Source: Chloroflexota bacterium (GTDB taxonomy: Bacteria > Chloroflexota > Anaerolineae > Anaerolineales > VGOW01). Taken from it: DNA of 64,000 nt. Below are positions 6,541 to 14,443 of the stretch, in pieces. The stretch lies in the NCBI GenBank assembly GCA_016197225.1, contig JACPWC010000056.1:1-64000 (forward strand), read 5' to 3'. Below the pieces are notes generated by a model that was not told where the DNA came from, ran no database searches, and saw only the letters and a list, made by a program, of their open reading frames with translations. The first letter of the stretch is position 1. Every line of letters starts with the position of its first letter. Made by a program: the position numbers and the translations under genes.

Positions 6541-8661
6541 ATGTATCTTTTGCAATCGCAACCGGGCGTCCGGCGTATGGGCCGCACCCGCCGCGCCCTC
6601 TGGTTGTTGGTGATCACCGGCGCCATCTTCGTGGCGGCCACCACCATCCTGGCCGCGCCCATCAGCCCGCCCCGCGACACCGTCAACCTGGCCGCCGGCG
6701 ACGTGACCGCCGCCGACATCATCGCCCCGCGTTCCATCACCTACGTCTCACAAATTCAAACTGTTGCCGCGCGCGAGGCCGCCGCCAAAGCTGTGCCCGA
6801 CGTATTCGACCCGCCCGACAGCCGGGTGGCCCGACAGCAGGTCACCAACGCCCGGCGGTTGTTCGATTACATCTCCTCGGTGCGGGCGGATGTTTTTGCC
6901 ACGCCGGAGCAACGGCTGGCCGACCTGGCCGCCGCCACCGGCTTCACCCTTGACAACGCCCTGGCCCAAACCTTGCTCGACTTGAGCGAAGGAAGCTGGT
7001 CAGCCGTGCAGACCGAAACCGTGTCCGTCATCGAGCGCGTGCTCAGCGGCCAGGTGCGCGAAGACCGCTTGGAAGAGACGAAGATACGAGTCCCGGCCCT
7101 GGTCAGCGTCAGCCTCACCGAGGCCCAGGCCGACCTCGTTACCCGACTCGCCACGCCCTACATCGTTCCCAACTCTTTCTACAACGACGCCCAAACCACC
7201 GCCGCCCGCGACGCCGCCCGCCAGGTGGTGGCGCCCATCTCACAGTCGTTCGTGCAAGGCCAGATCGTCATCAGCCGGGGCCGCATCGTCACCGAAACCG
7301 ACCTTGAGGCGCTGGATGCGCTGGGCCTGATCGCGCCCGAAAGCCGTTGGGAGAATGTTGTCAGCAATGCGCTCTCGGTGGCGATCTCGGTCGCCATCAT
7401 GGGCCTCTACATGGCCCGCTTCCATCCCCTCTTTTTTTATTCGCCCCGGGTGATGCTCTACCCCGGCATCCTCTTCCTCGTCTTCCTGCTCGCCGCTCGC
7501 TTCATGGCGCCAGATCGGACGGTTCTGCCGTTTCTGTTTCCCTCGGCGGGCCTGTCCATGCTCATTGCCATCACCCTCGGCCCCAACGCCGCCATTGCCA
7601 TGACCATCATCCTTGCCGCCCTGGTCGGCGTTCTGGCCGGCGGGCGGCTCGACGTGACGGTTTACGTCGCCATTGGCGGGATTGTGTCGGCGCTGACTCT
7701 TGGCAAGGCCGAGCGGGTGAACTCATTCTTCTGGGCCGGGTTGGCCGCCTCGGCGGCCAATGCCGGAATCGTCCTCGTGTTCCGTCTGGCCGATCCTTAC
7801 AGTGACGCCCTCGGCCTGGCGACTTTGTTGATCGCCAGCCTGGTCAACGGCGCGATCTCGGCCTCAGTCACCCTCACCGGCCTCTTCATCCTCAGCCCCA
7901 TCTTTGACATCACCACACCCCTGCAACTGATCGAATTAGGGCGGCCTAATCACCCGCTCCTGCAATTCATGCTCAGGCAAGCGCCGGGCACGTACCAGCA
8001 TAGCCTGCAAGTGGCGAACCTGGCCGAGCAGGCCGCCGAGCAAATCGGGGCCAACGCCGTGCTGGTGCGCGTCGGCGCGCTCTTTCACGACATTGGCAAG
8101 TCGCTCCATCCTCAGTATTTCGTCGAGAACCAGATCGAAGGCGAGAACCCGCACGACGGCTTCCTGCCCGAAGTCAGCGCCCAGTGCATCATTCAACACG
8201 TCCCCGACGGCTTGAAAATGGCGGCCAAACACCGCCTGCCGCGCGCCATTCGTGACTGCATTGCCGAGCATCACGGCTCCAACATCGCCAACTTTCAATA
8301 TCAACGCGCCCTCAAGCTGGCCGGGGGCGACGACTCCAAAGTGGATAAATCCAAATTCCGCTACCCTGGCCCCAAGCCGCAATCCAAAGAGACCGCTCTG
8401 CTCATGCTGGCCGACGGTTGTGAGGCCAAATCGCGATCCGACCTGCCACGCCACGCCGATGAGATCGAGAAGATCGTCAAAACTATCATTGACCTTCGCC
8501 TGGCCGGGGGTCAACTCACCGACTGCGGCCTGACCCTGCACGAGCTGGAGCTTGCCCGCCAGTCGTTCGTCGAAACGCTCCAGGGCTTTTTCCATTCGCG
8601 GCTAAAATACCCGGAAGAAAATTTGGAGCCGACGATTGAGGAAGAGGTGGAGCGGCGGTAA
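6541..8661 (+). CDS. pgpH: 7TM-HD family cyclic-di-AMP phosphodiesterase (PgpH/YqfF)
   Basis: This 706-residue membrane protein has an N-terminal membrane helix (about 18-40) and an extracellular 7TMR-HDED domain to about 250. A multi-helix membrane region (about 275-470) and a cytoplasmic HD domain (about 480-650) follow. The HD domain shows YQHSLQVANLA (His about 485), LFHDIGK (about 515) and IAEHHGS. In this family the HD domain hydrolyses cyclic-di-AMP, a regulator of osmotic and cell-wall state. Position between yqeY and ybeY is the common one for this gene. It begins one base after the yqeY stop. Confidence 0.92.
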   Translation: MYLLQSQPGVRRMGRTRRALWLLVITGAIFVAATTILAAPISPPRDTVNLAAGDVTAADIIAPRSITYVSQIQTVAAREAAAKAVPDVFDPPDSRVARQQVTNARRLFDYISSVRADVFATPEQRLADLAAATGFTLDNALAQTLLDLSEGSWSAVQTETVSVIERVLSGQVREDRLEETKIRVPALVSVSLTEAQADLVTRLATPYIVPNSFYNDAQTTAARDAARQVVAPISQSFVQGQIVISRGRIVTETDLEALDALGLIAPESRWENVVSNALSVAISVAIMGLYMARFHPLFFYSPRVMLYPGILFLVFLLAARFMAPDRTVLPFLFPSAGLSMLIAITLGPNAAIAMTIILAALVGVLAGGRLDVTVYVAIGGIVSALTLGKAERVNSFFWAGLAASAANAGIVLVFRLADPYSDALGLATLLIASLVNGAISASVTLTGLFILSPIFDITTPLQLIELGRPNHPLLQFMLRQAPGTYQHSLQVANLAEQAAEQIGANAVLVRVGALFHDIGKSLHPQYFVENQIEGENPHDGFLPEVSAQCIIQHVPDGLKMAAKHRLPRAIRDCIAEHHGSNIANFQYQRALKLAGGDDSKVDKSKFRYPGPKPQSKETALLMLADGCEAKSRSDLPRHADEIEKIVKTIIDLRLAGGQLTDCGLTLHELELARQSFVETLQGFFHSRLKYPEENLEPTIEEEVERR

Positions 8662-8676
8662 GTTGACGCTTTCACT

Positions 8677-9174
8677 ATGCCCAACGCCAAGCACATCATC
8701 CACATTCAAATTGACGAAGCCTTCTCCGGCGACGTGGCCGCCAAACTCTTGCGCGACGCCGCCCGCGCCGCCCTCAAACACGAAGGAGCCGCCTCGGGGT
8801 CGCTTAGCCTGGCCGTCAGCGACGACGAGGCCTTGCGTAATCTCAACAGTCAGTTCCTCGGCCACGACTATCCAACCGATGTGCTCTCTTTCCCCTCCGA
8901 CTCAGACGACCCCGACGACCAGGGCCGTTATTTTGGCGATGTGATCATTTCATATCCACGTGCTTACGCCCAGGCTGAAACGGGCGGCCACCCGGTTGAA
9001 GCCGAACTGCAACTCCTCACCGTTCACGGTGTTCTACACTTGCTCGGCCATGACCACGCCGACGAGAAGCAAAAAACAGTCATGTGGCAAGCGCAGGCGG
9101 AGATACTGGCCGGGTTGGGGTGTGAGATTACCGAACCGTACCCAGAAGCCACGAGGCAGGAGCCGGAAGAATAA
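8677..9174 (+). CDS. ybeY: Endoribonuclease YbeY (16S rRNA 3' maturation)
   Basis: This 165-residue zinc-dependent RNase is involved in 16S rRNA processing and ribosome quality control. The zinc-binding motif HGVLHLLGHDH is at about residues 112-122, and FGDVIIS and DVLSFP are also family hallmarks. It starts 15 nt after pgpH. The last ten codons lie inside a repeat element (9142-9202), so the C-terminus (TRQEPEE) is probably repeat-derived. Confidence 0.93.
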   Translation: MPNAKHIIHIQIDEAFSGDVAAKLLRDAARAALKHEGAASGSLSLAVSDDEALRNLNSQFLGHDYPTDVLSFPSDSDDPDDQGRYFGDVIISYPRAYAQAETGGHPVEAELQLLTVHGVLHLLGHDHADEKQKTVMWQAQAEILAGLGCEITEPYPEATRQEPEE

Positions 9175-9202
9175 CTTCTGCCTCCTGACTTCTGGCTTCT
9201 GG
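9142..9202. repeat. Inverted repeat overlapping the ybeY 3' end
   Basis: CCAGAAGCC (9142-9150) pairs with GGCTTCTGG (9194-9202). AGGCAG/CCTGCC-type words lie inside. The ybeY stop codon (9172-9174) lies within the element. Confidence 0.6.
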
Positions 9203-9210
9203 CTTCTTTC

Positions 9211-9582
9211 ATGCGAGCAACCTCTCGTTTAAGTTCCTTCCGCCACGCCTTTGCCGGCTGGTGGCACGTTCTACGAACTCAGCGCAACGCCTGGATTCAC
9301 GCTATCATCTCGACTGCTGTTTTTATAGTTGGCCTTTGGGTGGGATTGGAGCGACGCGACTGGGCCATCATTTTGCTGGCAATGGTGGCAGTGTGGATGG
9401 GCGAGTTCGTCAACACGGCGCTTGAAGCTGTTGTAGACTTAGCCAGCCCGGACATTCACCCGCTGGCAAAGGTCGGCAAAGACGTGGGGGCCGCCGCCGT
9501 CCTCATCGCCGCCCTTGCCGCTGTTCTGATTGGTTTATTGATTCTTGGCCCGCCGCTGTGGGAGAAAATCAGTGGGCAGTAA
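9211..9582 (+). CDS. dgkA: Diacylglycerol/undecaprenol kinase
   Basis: This 123-residue membrane kinase has three transmembrane helices. Gram-positive-type members phosphorylate undecaprenol or diacylglycerol to recycle envelope lipids. Family elements are FRHAFAGWWHVLRTQRNAW, the active-site stretch GEFVNTALEAVVDL (about 70-83) and the following HPLAKVGKDVGAAAVL. The N-terminus and stop both abut repeat elements; the last codons (SGQ, stop) fall in the repeat at 9571-9639. Confidence 0.9.
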   Translation: MRATSRLSSFRHAFAGWWHVLRTQRNAWIHAIISTAVFIVGLWVGLERRDWAIILLAMVAVWMGEFVNTALEAVVDLASPDIHPLAKVGKDVGAAAVLIAALAAVLIGLLILGPPLWEKISGQ

Positions 9583-9639
9583 GCAGTAGACAGTAGGCAG
9601 TCCAGCGCCCACTGTTCACTGTACGCTGTTCACTAACCC
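9571..9639. repeat. Low-complexity inverted repeat (CAGTA words) overlapping the dgkA 3' end
   Basis: AGTGGGC at 9571-9577 pairs with GCCCACT at 9607-9613. GCAGTA and CAGTAGGCAGT words on the left face ACTGTTCACTG words on the right. The dgkA stop (9580-9582) is inside. Confidence 0.6.
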
Positions 9640-9643
9640 GTCA

Positions 9644-12130
9644 ATGGATATTGATTTAGAACTTTACCGACACGAAATTCGCGTTTCCACCAACCCCCTC
9701 ATCCGACTCTCGGCCATTGATATTGCGCCCGACCGGCCCCAGTGGACGATGGTCTTCATTCACGGCTTCGGCGGGCAGGCCAGCCAGTGGAAATACCAGC
9801 TTCGCAAGTTTGGCAACGCCAACCGTGTGGTCGCCCTCGACCTGCGCGGCCACGGCCAATCCGGCAAGCCAACCGGCGACTACATGATGGCCGAGATTCA
9901 AAAAGATTTGGAGACGGCGCTGGATGTGTTGGGCGTCAAAGGTCAGTTCGTCCTCATCGGCCACTCTTTCGGCGGAGCCATTGTCACGGAATACGCCGCC
10001 CACCATCCCGACCGCATTGCCCAGCTAATTCTCGTCGCCTCGTCGGGCGAGTATAAAATCCGCCCGCTATTTCGCTTTGTCCTCAGCCTGCCGGTGTCGG
10101 TGATTAGCGCCCTCACGCCGCTGGCGGGCGGCAAGCTCTCGGCGCCGCCGCACGTGCTCAAGCCCATGCACGAGAACACTCTCTCCAGGTGGAACGGCTG
10201 GAGCATGTTCCGAAGCCTGACCGTGCCGACGACGATCATTCGCGGCCATCGCGACGACGTCTTCGAGCGCACGCACTTTGAAGAAGTGACCCGCGCCATC
10301 CCCGGCTCGAACGACGAAGACATCGGCTCGTCGGGTCACATGGTGATGTTGGAGCGGCGCGAGGCCGTCAACCGGGCCATCGAGCGCGCGCTGGAAGAGC
10401 CAAAAAAGTCGTGGCGCGATCCCAACATCACCACCGACACTACGGCCCGGGCGGCGCTGGTTCGGGAGCGGCCCTGGCTTGCCCACTACGACGACGGTGT
10501 CCCCTTCACTGTTGCCGTCCCGCGCGTCCCGCTGCATCACTTTTTGCGCTCCGCCGCCCGCCGCTTCCCGCTCAACATTGCCCTCAATTACGAAGGCGCG
10601 TGGATCACGTATCGCCGTTTGAATCAAGAATCGAATCGATTTGCCAACGCCTTGCGCTCGCTCGGCGTGGACAAGGGCGACCGGGTGATGTTGCTCCTGC
10701 CTAACGTGCCGCAGATGGTGACCTGTTTTTACGGAACGCTCAAGGCCGGGGCCGCCGCCGTGTTTACCCTGCCCATCACTGAGACCGACGAACTGGTGAG
10801 GCAGGTGCGCGACAGTGACGCGAAGGTGTTGGTGACGCTCACCAAATTTGGCGACGTGGCTCGCGAGGTGAAACGGCGGACCGGCCTGTCGCACGTCATC
10901 TTCGCCAACGCCGGCGACTATTTGCCGCCGTTGAAATATGTGGGCTGGAAGCTCAAGCGCGAAAAAGAGAGCGGCCACCAACTGGGTTTCGCGCTTGAGC
11001 CGGGCATGCACTTGCTCAACCGGATTCTGTACACGCATAGCGGCAAGTCGCCCGAAGTGCAAGTGGGGCCGGACGATTTAGCCGTCATTCAATATACCAG
11101 CGGCACCATCAACGTCCCCAAAGGGGTGATGCTCTCGCACCGCAATCTGGTGGCCAACACCTTGCAGACTCGCCACTGGCTCCCGGCCTCCAAAGAAGGC
11201 CGCGAGCGGTTCTTGTGTTGCCTGCCGTTTGTTCACGCTTACGGCATGACAACGGCTCTCAACTGCGGCATCTCGCTGGGCGCAACATTGATTCTCAAAC
11301 CGACGTTTGAAGTGACGGACGTTCTGAAGACAATCAAGAGCGAGCGCCCCACCATCTTCCCCGGCATCCCCGGCATGTACGTCGCCATCAACAACTTCCC
11401 CGGCGCGCGCAAATATGGCATCAGTTCGATCAAGGCTTGCCTCAGCGGGTCAGCGCCACTGCCAGTGGAAGTGCAAGAGTCGTTCGAGCGGCTGACTCGC
11501 GGGCGGCTGGTGGAAGGCTACGGCCTCACCGAGGCCTCACCGGTTACCCATGCCAACCCGTTGAACGGTCTACGAAAAGTGGGAAGCATCGGCATCCCTC
11601 TGCCCTCCACTGAAGCCAAGATTGTAGACCTGGCAAGCGGCAAGGACGTGCCGCCGGGGCAGATCGGCGAGTTGGCAATTCACGGGCCGCAGGTGATGCT
11701 CGGCTATTGGGGCAAGAGCGACGACTCGCGCCGCATTCTCACCTCAGACGGCTGGCTGTTGACGGGCGACGTGGCCCGGATGGACGAAGAGGGCTACTTT
11801 CAACTCATCGCCCGCAAGGCCGAGATGTGGTATCCGGCCAAAGCCGAGAGCCAGCAACCGGCTTTTCCGCGCGACGTGGAAGAGGTGTTGTTTGAAGTGC
11901 CGCAGGTGAAAGAGGCGGCGGTGGTGGCCATCGCCAACCAGCCCATTGCCTTTGTGATCTCGCAAAAGGAGCGCCCGACTGCCGACTCGCTGATCGCCTA
12001 CTGCAAACGCCGCCTGCCGCCCGAACTCGTGCCGCGCCTGGTCATCTTCGTGGACGACTTCCCGCGCTCGTTCATTGGCAAGGTGCTGAGGCGGGAGCTG
12101 GCGAGGAAGTATGAGGAGGGGGAGAGGTGA
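9644..12130 (+). CDS. Fusion: alpha/beta hydrolase + acyl-CoA synthetase (AMP-binding)
   Basis: This 828-residue protein fuses two enzymes. Residues 1 to about 260 form an alpha/beta hydrolase with nucleophile elbow GHSFGG (Ser about 108), a likely acid in RGHRDDVF and His in SSGHMV. Residues about 290-828 form an ANL ligase with TSGTINVPKG (about 484), YGLTEASP (about 626), TGDVARMDEEGYF (about 706) and the C-terminal catalytic Lys in IGKVLRRE. The phosphate-loop motif differs from the usual SGTTGxPKG (TG replaced by IN). A logical role is to hydrolyse an ester or thioester and then activate the released acid as acyl-CoA (inference). The substrate is unknown. There is no Shine-Dalgarno sequence before the ATG. 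Confidence 0.85.
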   Translation: MDIDLELYRHEIRVSTNPLIRLSAIDIAPDRPQWTMVFIHGFGGQASQWKYQLRKFGNANRVVALDLRGHGQSGKPTGDYMMAEIQKDLETALDVLGVKGQFVLIGHSFGGAIVTEYAAHHPDRIAQLILVASSGEYKIRPLFRFVLSLPVSVISALTPLAGGKLSAPPHVLKPMHENTLSRWNGWSMFRSLTVPTTIIRGHRDDVFERTHFEEVTRAIPGSNDEDIGSSGHMVMLERREAVNRAIERALEEPKKSWRDPNITTDTTARAALVRERPWLAHYDDGVPFTVAVPRVPLHHFLRSAARRFPLNIALNYEGAWITYRRLNQESNRFANALRSLGVDKGDRVMLLLPNVPQMVTCFYGTLKAGAAAVFTLPITETDELVRQVRDSDAKVLVTLTKFGDVAREVKRRTGLSHVIFANAGDYLPPLKYVGWKLKREKESGHQLGFALEPGMHLLNRILYTHSGKSPEVQVGPDDLAVIQYTSGTINVPKGVMLSHRNLVANTLQTRHWLPASKEGRERFLCCLPFVHAYGMTTALNCGISLGATLILKPTFEVTDVLKTIKSERPTIFPGIPGMYVAINNFPGARKYGISSIKACLSGSAPLPVEVQESFERLTRGRLVEGYGLTEASPVTHANPLNGLRKVGSIGIPLPSTEAKIVDLASGKDVPPGQIGELAIHGPQVMLGYWGKSDDSRRILTSDGWLLTGDVARMDEEGYFQLIARKAEMWYPAKAESQQPAFPRDVEEVLFEVPQVKEAAVVAIANQPIAFVISQKERPTADSLIAYCKRRLPPELVPRLVIFVDDFPRSFIGKVLRRELARKYEEGER

Positions 12131-12154
12131 CAGCGTTACCTTCTGAGTTATAAT
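12127..12154 (+). promoter_or_regulatory. tRNA-Leu promoter
   Basis: GTGACA (12127-12132), 16-base spacer, TATAAT (12149-12154), ending nine bases before the mature tRNA. The -35 overlaps the stop of the preceding gene. Confidence 0.7.
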
Positions 12155-12163
12155 CGCCTCGCC

Positions 12164-12245
12164 GGGGAAGTGCTGAAATTGGCAGACAGGCATGACTTAG
12201 GATCATGTGCCGCAAGGCGTGAGGGTTCAAGTCCCTCCTTCCCCA
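12164..12245 (+). tRNA. tRNA-Leu (anticodon UAG)
   Basis: The acceptor stem pairs GGGGAAG (12164-12170) with CTTCCCC (12238-12244), discriminator A at 12245. The anticodon arm CATGA-CTTAGGA-TCATG gives anticodon TAG, reading CUA and other CUN codons. A long variable arm (TGCCGCAAGGCG) is typical of class II leucine tRNA, and the T arm is GAGGG-TTCAAGT-CCCTC. The gene encodes CC after the discriminator but then T, so the terminal A of CCA must be added after transcription. Confidence 0.93.
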
Positions 12246-12247
12246 CC

Positions 12248-12276
12248 TTGACAGAGCCTTAGGCCACTTTTATAAT
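12248..12276 (+). promoter_or_regulatory. Consensus sigma-A promoter for rpmF
   Basis: TTGACA (12248-12253), 17-base spacer, TATAAT (12271-12276): a perfect consensus match. The -35 begins two bases after the tRNA discriminator. It gives rpmF a leader of about 90 nt. Confidence 0.85.
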
Positions 12277-12330
12277 GTTCGTCGTTGCCTGCCGAAACAC
12301 AGCAGGCTTTTTTACGCCCTGCAACGCATT

Positions 12331-12360
12331 TTGTAGGGGCAACCCGGCAGGTTGCCTATC
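12331..12360. repeat. Palindrome in the rpmF 5' leader
   Basis: GGCAACC (12338-12344) pairs with GGTTGCC (12350-12356) and is preceded by GTAGG. The left end GTAGGGGCAA resembles the palindrome inside murE (17200-17238). It lies five bases before the rpmF Shine-Dalgarno sequence. Confidence 0.55.
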
Positions 12361-12373
12361 AAGGAGTATTCCA

Positions 12374-12559
12374 ATGCCACCACATCCAAAACGAAAACAT
12401 TCCAAAGGCCGCCGCAACCGCCGCCGTTCACACGATGCGCTCACCGCCCCGGCCCTGGTCGCCTGCACCAACTGCGGTGAAATGCACCGCCCGCACGTGG
12501 TCTGCTCAAACTGCGGCCATTACGACGGGCGTGAAGTCGTCGCCAAAGAAAAGAAATAA
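12374..12559 (+). CDS. rpmF: 50S ribosomal protein L32
   Basis: This 61-residue basic protein is a component of the large ribosomal subunit. The start [20 protein letters not shown] is typical of L32. It is the zinc-ribbon form, with CTNC and CSNC pairs. The ATG at 12374 is preceded by AAGGAG eight bases upstream. It is followed by a strong terminator and then fabD; rpmF next to fatty-acid synthesis genes is a common arrangement in bacteria. Confidence 0.95.
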   Translation: MPPHPKRKHSKGRRNRRRSHDALTAPALVACTNCGEMHRPHVVCSNCGHYDGREVVAKEKK

Positions 12560-12580
12560 TTCTCCGCCGTCGCCGCTAAA

Positions 12581-12606
12581 GGCCGTGAGCTTTCACGGCC
12601 TTTTTT
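12581..12606 (+). terminator. Rho-independent terminator after rpmF
   Basis: GGCCGTGA (12581-12588) pairs with TCACGGCC (12593-12600) with a four-base loop, followed by TTTTTT. Confidence 0.88.
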
Positions 12607-12650
12607 GTTCGAGGCGGTCTGGCAACAAGAAAACACGCCGTGTCTTTTGT

Positions 12651-12673
12651 GGAGCGAATTGTCAATTCGCTCT
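12651..12673. repeat. Palindromic repeat, GAGCGA-family, upstream of fabD
   Basis: AGCGAATTG and CAATTCGCT flank a single central base within 12653-12671, an almost perfect palindrome. Related copies with AGCGAGTTG/CAACTCGCT are at 13658-13682 and 40304-40330. Confidence 0.65.
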
Positions 12674-12693
12674 GCAAACTTAGAGGTCTCCCG

Positions 12694-13638
12694 ATGTTGA
12701 ACCCCCAAACCACCGCCTTCCTCTTTCCCGGTCAAGGCTCGCAGACGGTTGGCATGGGCAAGGCCCTGGCCGAAACGTCAGCCGCCGCCAAAGCTGTCTT
12801 TGAAGAAGCTGACCGGATTCTCGATTTCAAAATTTCCGGGTTGTGTTGGAACGGCCCGGAAGCTGATCTCAACGACACTTACAACACTCAACCTGCCCTG
12901 TACGTTGGCTCGATGGCCGTTCTGGCCGCGTTGCATGAAGTGCTGGGCGAGTTCAGGCCAAAGTTTATGGCCGGGCACTCGCTGGGCGAAGTGACGGCGC
13001 TGGTGGCGGCTGGGGCGCTGGAGTTTATGGACGGGTTGGAACTGGTGCGCGAGCGAGGCCGATTGATGAAACGGGCCGGAGAACTCTCGCCGGGGGGCAT
13101 GGCCGCTATCTTGAATCTTGATGCTCCCGTGTTAGCCGACGTGTGCGCCGAGGCCTCGGCGGCCACCGGCAAGACCGTCCAGGTGGCCAACGACAACTCG
13201 CCGGGGCAGGTTGTGATCTCCGGCGACGGCACGGCGCTGGAGAAAGCCATCGAGTTAGCCAAAGCGCGCGGCGCGAAGCGGGCCATCAAACTGCCGGTTT
13301 CCATCGCCGCCCACTCGCCGCTGATGGAAGTGGTAATTGCCGACTACGCCAAATTTGTGGACGGCCTGCCCTTTGTGGCCCCGCTGACGACGGTGATCGC
13401 CAACTCCACCGCCCAACCCATCCCGGCTGACGGCCACGCTATTCGCGCCGAACTAGTGGGCCAACTGACCACGCCCGTGCGCTGGACAGAGTCGATTCGT
13501 TACCTGGCCGCCGAGGGCGTGACGGCGTTTGTCGAGCTTGGCTCGAAAGATGTGCTGACGGGTTTGGTTAAACGCATTGCGCCTGAGGCGACGGGTTATG
13601 CCGTTGGCACGTCTGAGGCTATCACTGCATTAAAGTAG
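12694..13638 (+). CDS. fabD: Malonyl-CoA:ACP transacylase
   Basis: This 314-residue enzyme transfers malonyl from CoA to acyl carrier protein to start fatty-acid elongation. The N-terminal motif is FLFPGQGSQ, the nucleophile elbow is GHSLGE (Ser about 94), and the catalytic His is in IAAHSPLM. The ATG at 12694 follows AGAGG by eight bases; an earlier in-frame start would read through the palindrome at 12651. No other fab genes are nearby. Confidence 0.94.
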   Translation: MLNPQTTAFLFPGQGSQTVGMGKALAETSAAAKAVFEEADRILDFKISGLCWNGPEADLNDTYNTQPALYVGSMAVLAALHEVLGEFRPKFMAGHSLGEVTALVAAGALEFMDGLELVRERGRLMKRAGELSPGGMAAILNLDAPVLADVCAEASAATGKTVQVANDNSPGQVVISGDGTALEKAIELAKARGAKRAIKLPVSIAAHSPLMEVVIADYAKFVDGLPFVAPLTTVIANSTAQPIPADGHAIRAELVGQLTTPVRWTESIRYLAAEGVTAFVELGSKDVLTGLVKRIAPEATGYAVGTSEAITALK

Positions 13639-13657
13639 GGCGAAGCCGCCAGGGAGA

Positions 13658-13682
13658 TAGAGCGAGTTGGCAACTCGCTCTA
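13658..13682. repeat. Palindromic repeat, GAGCGA-family
   Basis: TAGAGCGAGTTG, one central base, CAACTCGCTCTA: 12-bp perfect arms. It lies in the gap between convergent fabD and the methyltransferase, where it could serve as a bidirectional terminator, although no T-run follows. Confidence 0.75.
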
Positions 13683-13699
13683 CAAGAAGACTGCTGAAC

Positions 13700-14443
13700 T
13701 TAAGACGAACGCCGAGCCAGCACAAAGGCCGAAGTGCCAAACGGGATGTTGAGACGGGGCGAGAGGCGGACTTCAAACGAAATCCATAGTTTCAGCAAAG
13801 CGTTGAGAAGGGCTGGCAATTGAAAGAGGTCGGAGGTGGGCGCTTCCCCTTCGGGCCGGCGGCGCAACCGGCGAAAGAGGTAGGCGGGCAGAAACAGGGC
13901 CGAGTTCCAGTAAAAGGCTTTGACGGGGGACAGTCCGGCCTTCTTCAGTTCAGCCAGAATTTCGGGCAGACGATAACGCTTGTCAATCTTCACGGCCACG
14001 TCATGTTGCCCGGCCAGTTCCGGGAAAGCGGGCAGGTTGAGGAGAAGATAGCCGCCGGGTTTGAGCACGCGAGCGATCTCTCGCAAGCCGACTGCCAGGC
14101 CGAGGCCGGGAGAGTCCAGCACGTCGAGGCTGACTACGGCTTCAAATTGCGAGGCCGGGTAGGGCAACTCTCCGGCGGAGGCCGCCGCCAAATTTTGCGC
14201 GCCTCGTTCGGACGTGAACTTCAACGCTTCGGGCGAAATATCAATGCCCATCATTTTGATAGATGGGAAGCTCTGTCGCAGGGCGGCCATCTGGCCGCCG
14301 GTGCCGCAACCGGCGTCAAGCATCATCCACGACCGCCCGTTCAGGTGGCTGGCGGCCAGCCCCACCACCAGACTCCGCAAGCCGTGATACCACCAGTAGT
14401 TGTCCTCAACGCCACGCATGGTGGCGTATTCATAGACTTCCAT
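13700..14443 (-). CDS. Class I SAM-dependent methyltransferase
   Basis: This 247-residue protein has motif I MLDAGCGTGG (about 42-51), acidic motif II MGIDISP, and post-motif LARVLKPGGYLLLNLP. The N-terminus VEDNYWWYHGLRSL is typical of methyltransferases in polysaccharide or lipid-linked sugar gene sets. Its ATG directly follows the stop of the sugar transferase gene (TAAATG), so the two are co-translated. It probably modifies a lipid-linked sugar or glycan (inference); the acceptor is unknown. Confidence 0.82.
   Translation of the reverse strand: MEVYEYATMRGVEDNYWWYHGLRSLVVGLAASHLNGRSWMMLDAGCGTGGQMAALRQSFPSIKMMGIDISPEALKFTSERGAQNLAAASAGELPYPASQFEAVVSLDVLDSPGLGLAVGLREIARVLKPGGYLLLNLPAFPELAGQHDVAVKIDKRYRLPEILAELKKAGLSPVKAFYWNSALFLPAYLFRRLRRRPEGEAPTSDLFQLPALLNALLKLWISFEVRLSPRLNIPFGTSAFVLARRSS

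Noticed and set aside
12646-12690. Earlier in-frame start for fabD at 12640
   Set aside because: The extra codons would come from a palindromic repeat, and a Shine-Dalgarno sequence precedes ATG 12694.
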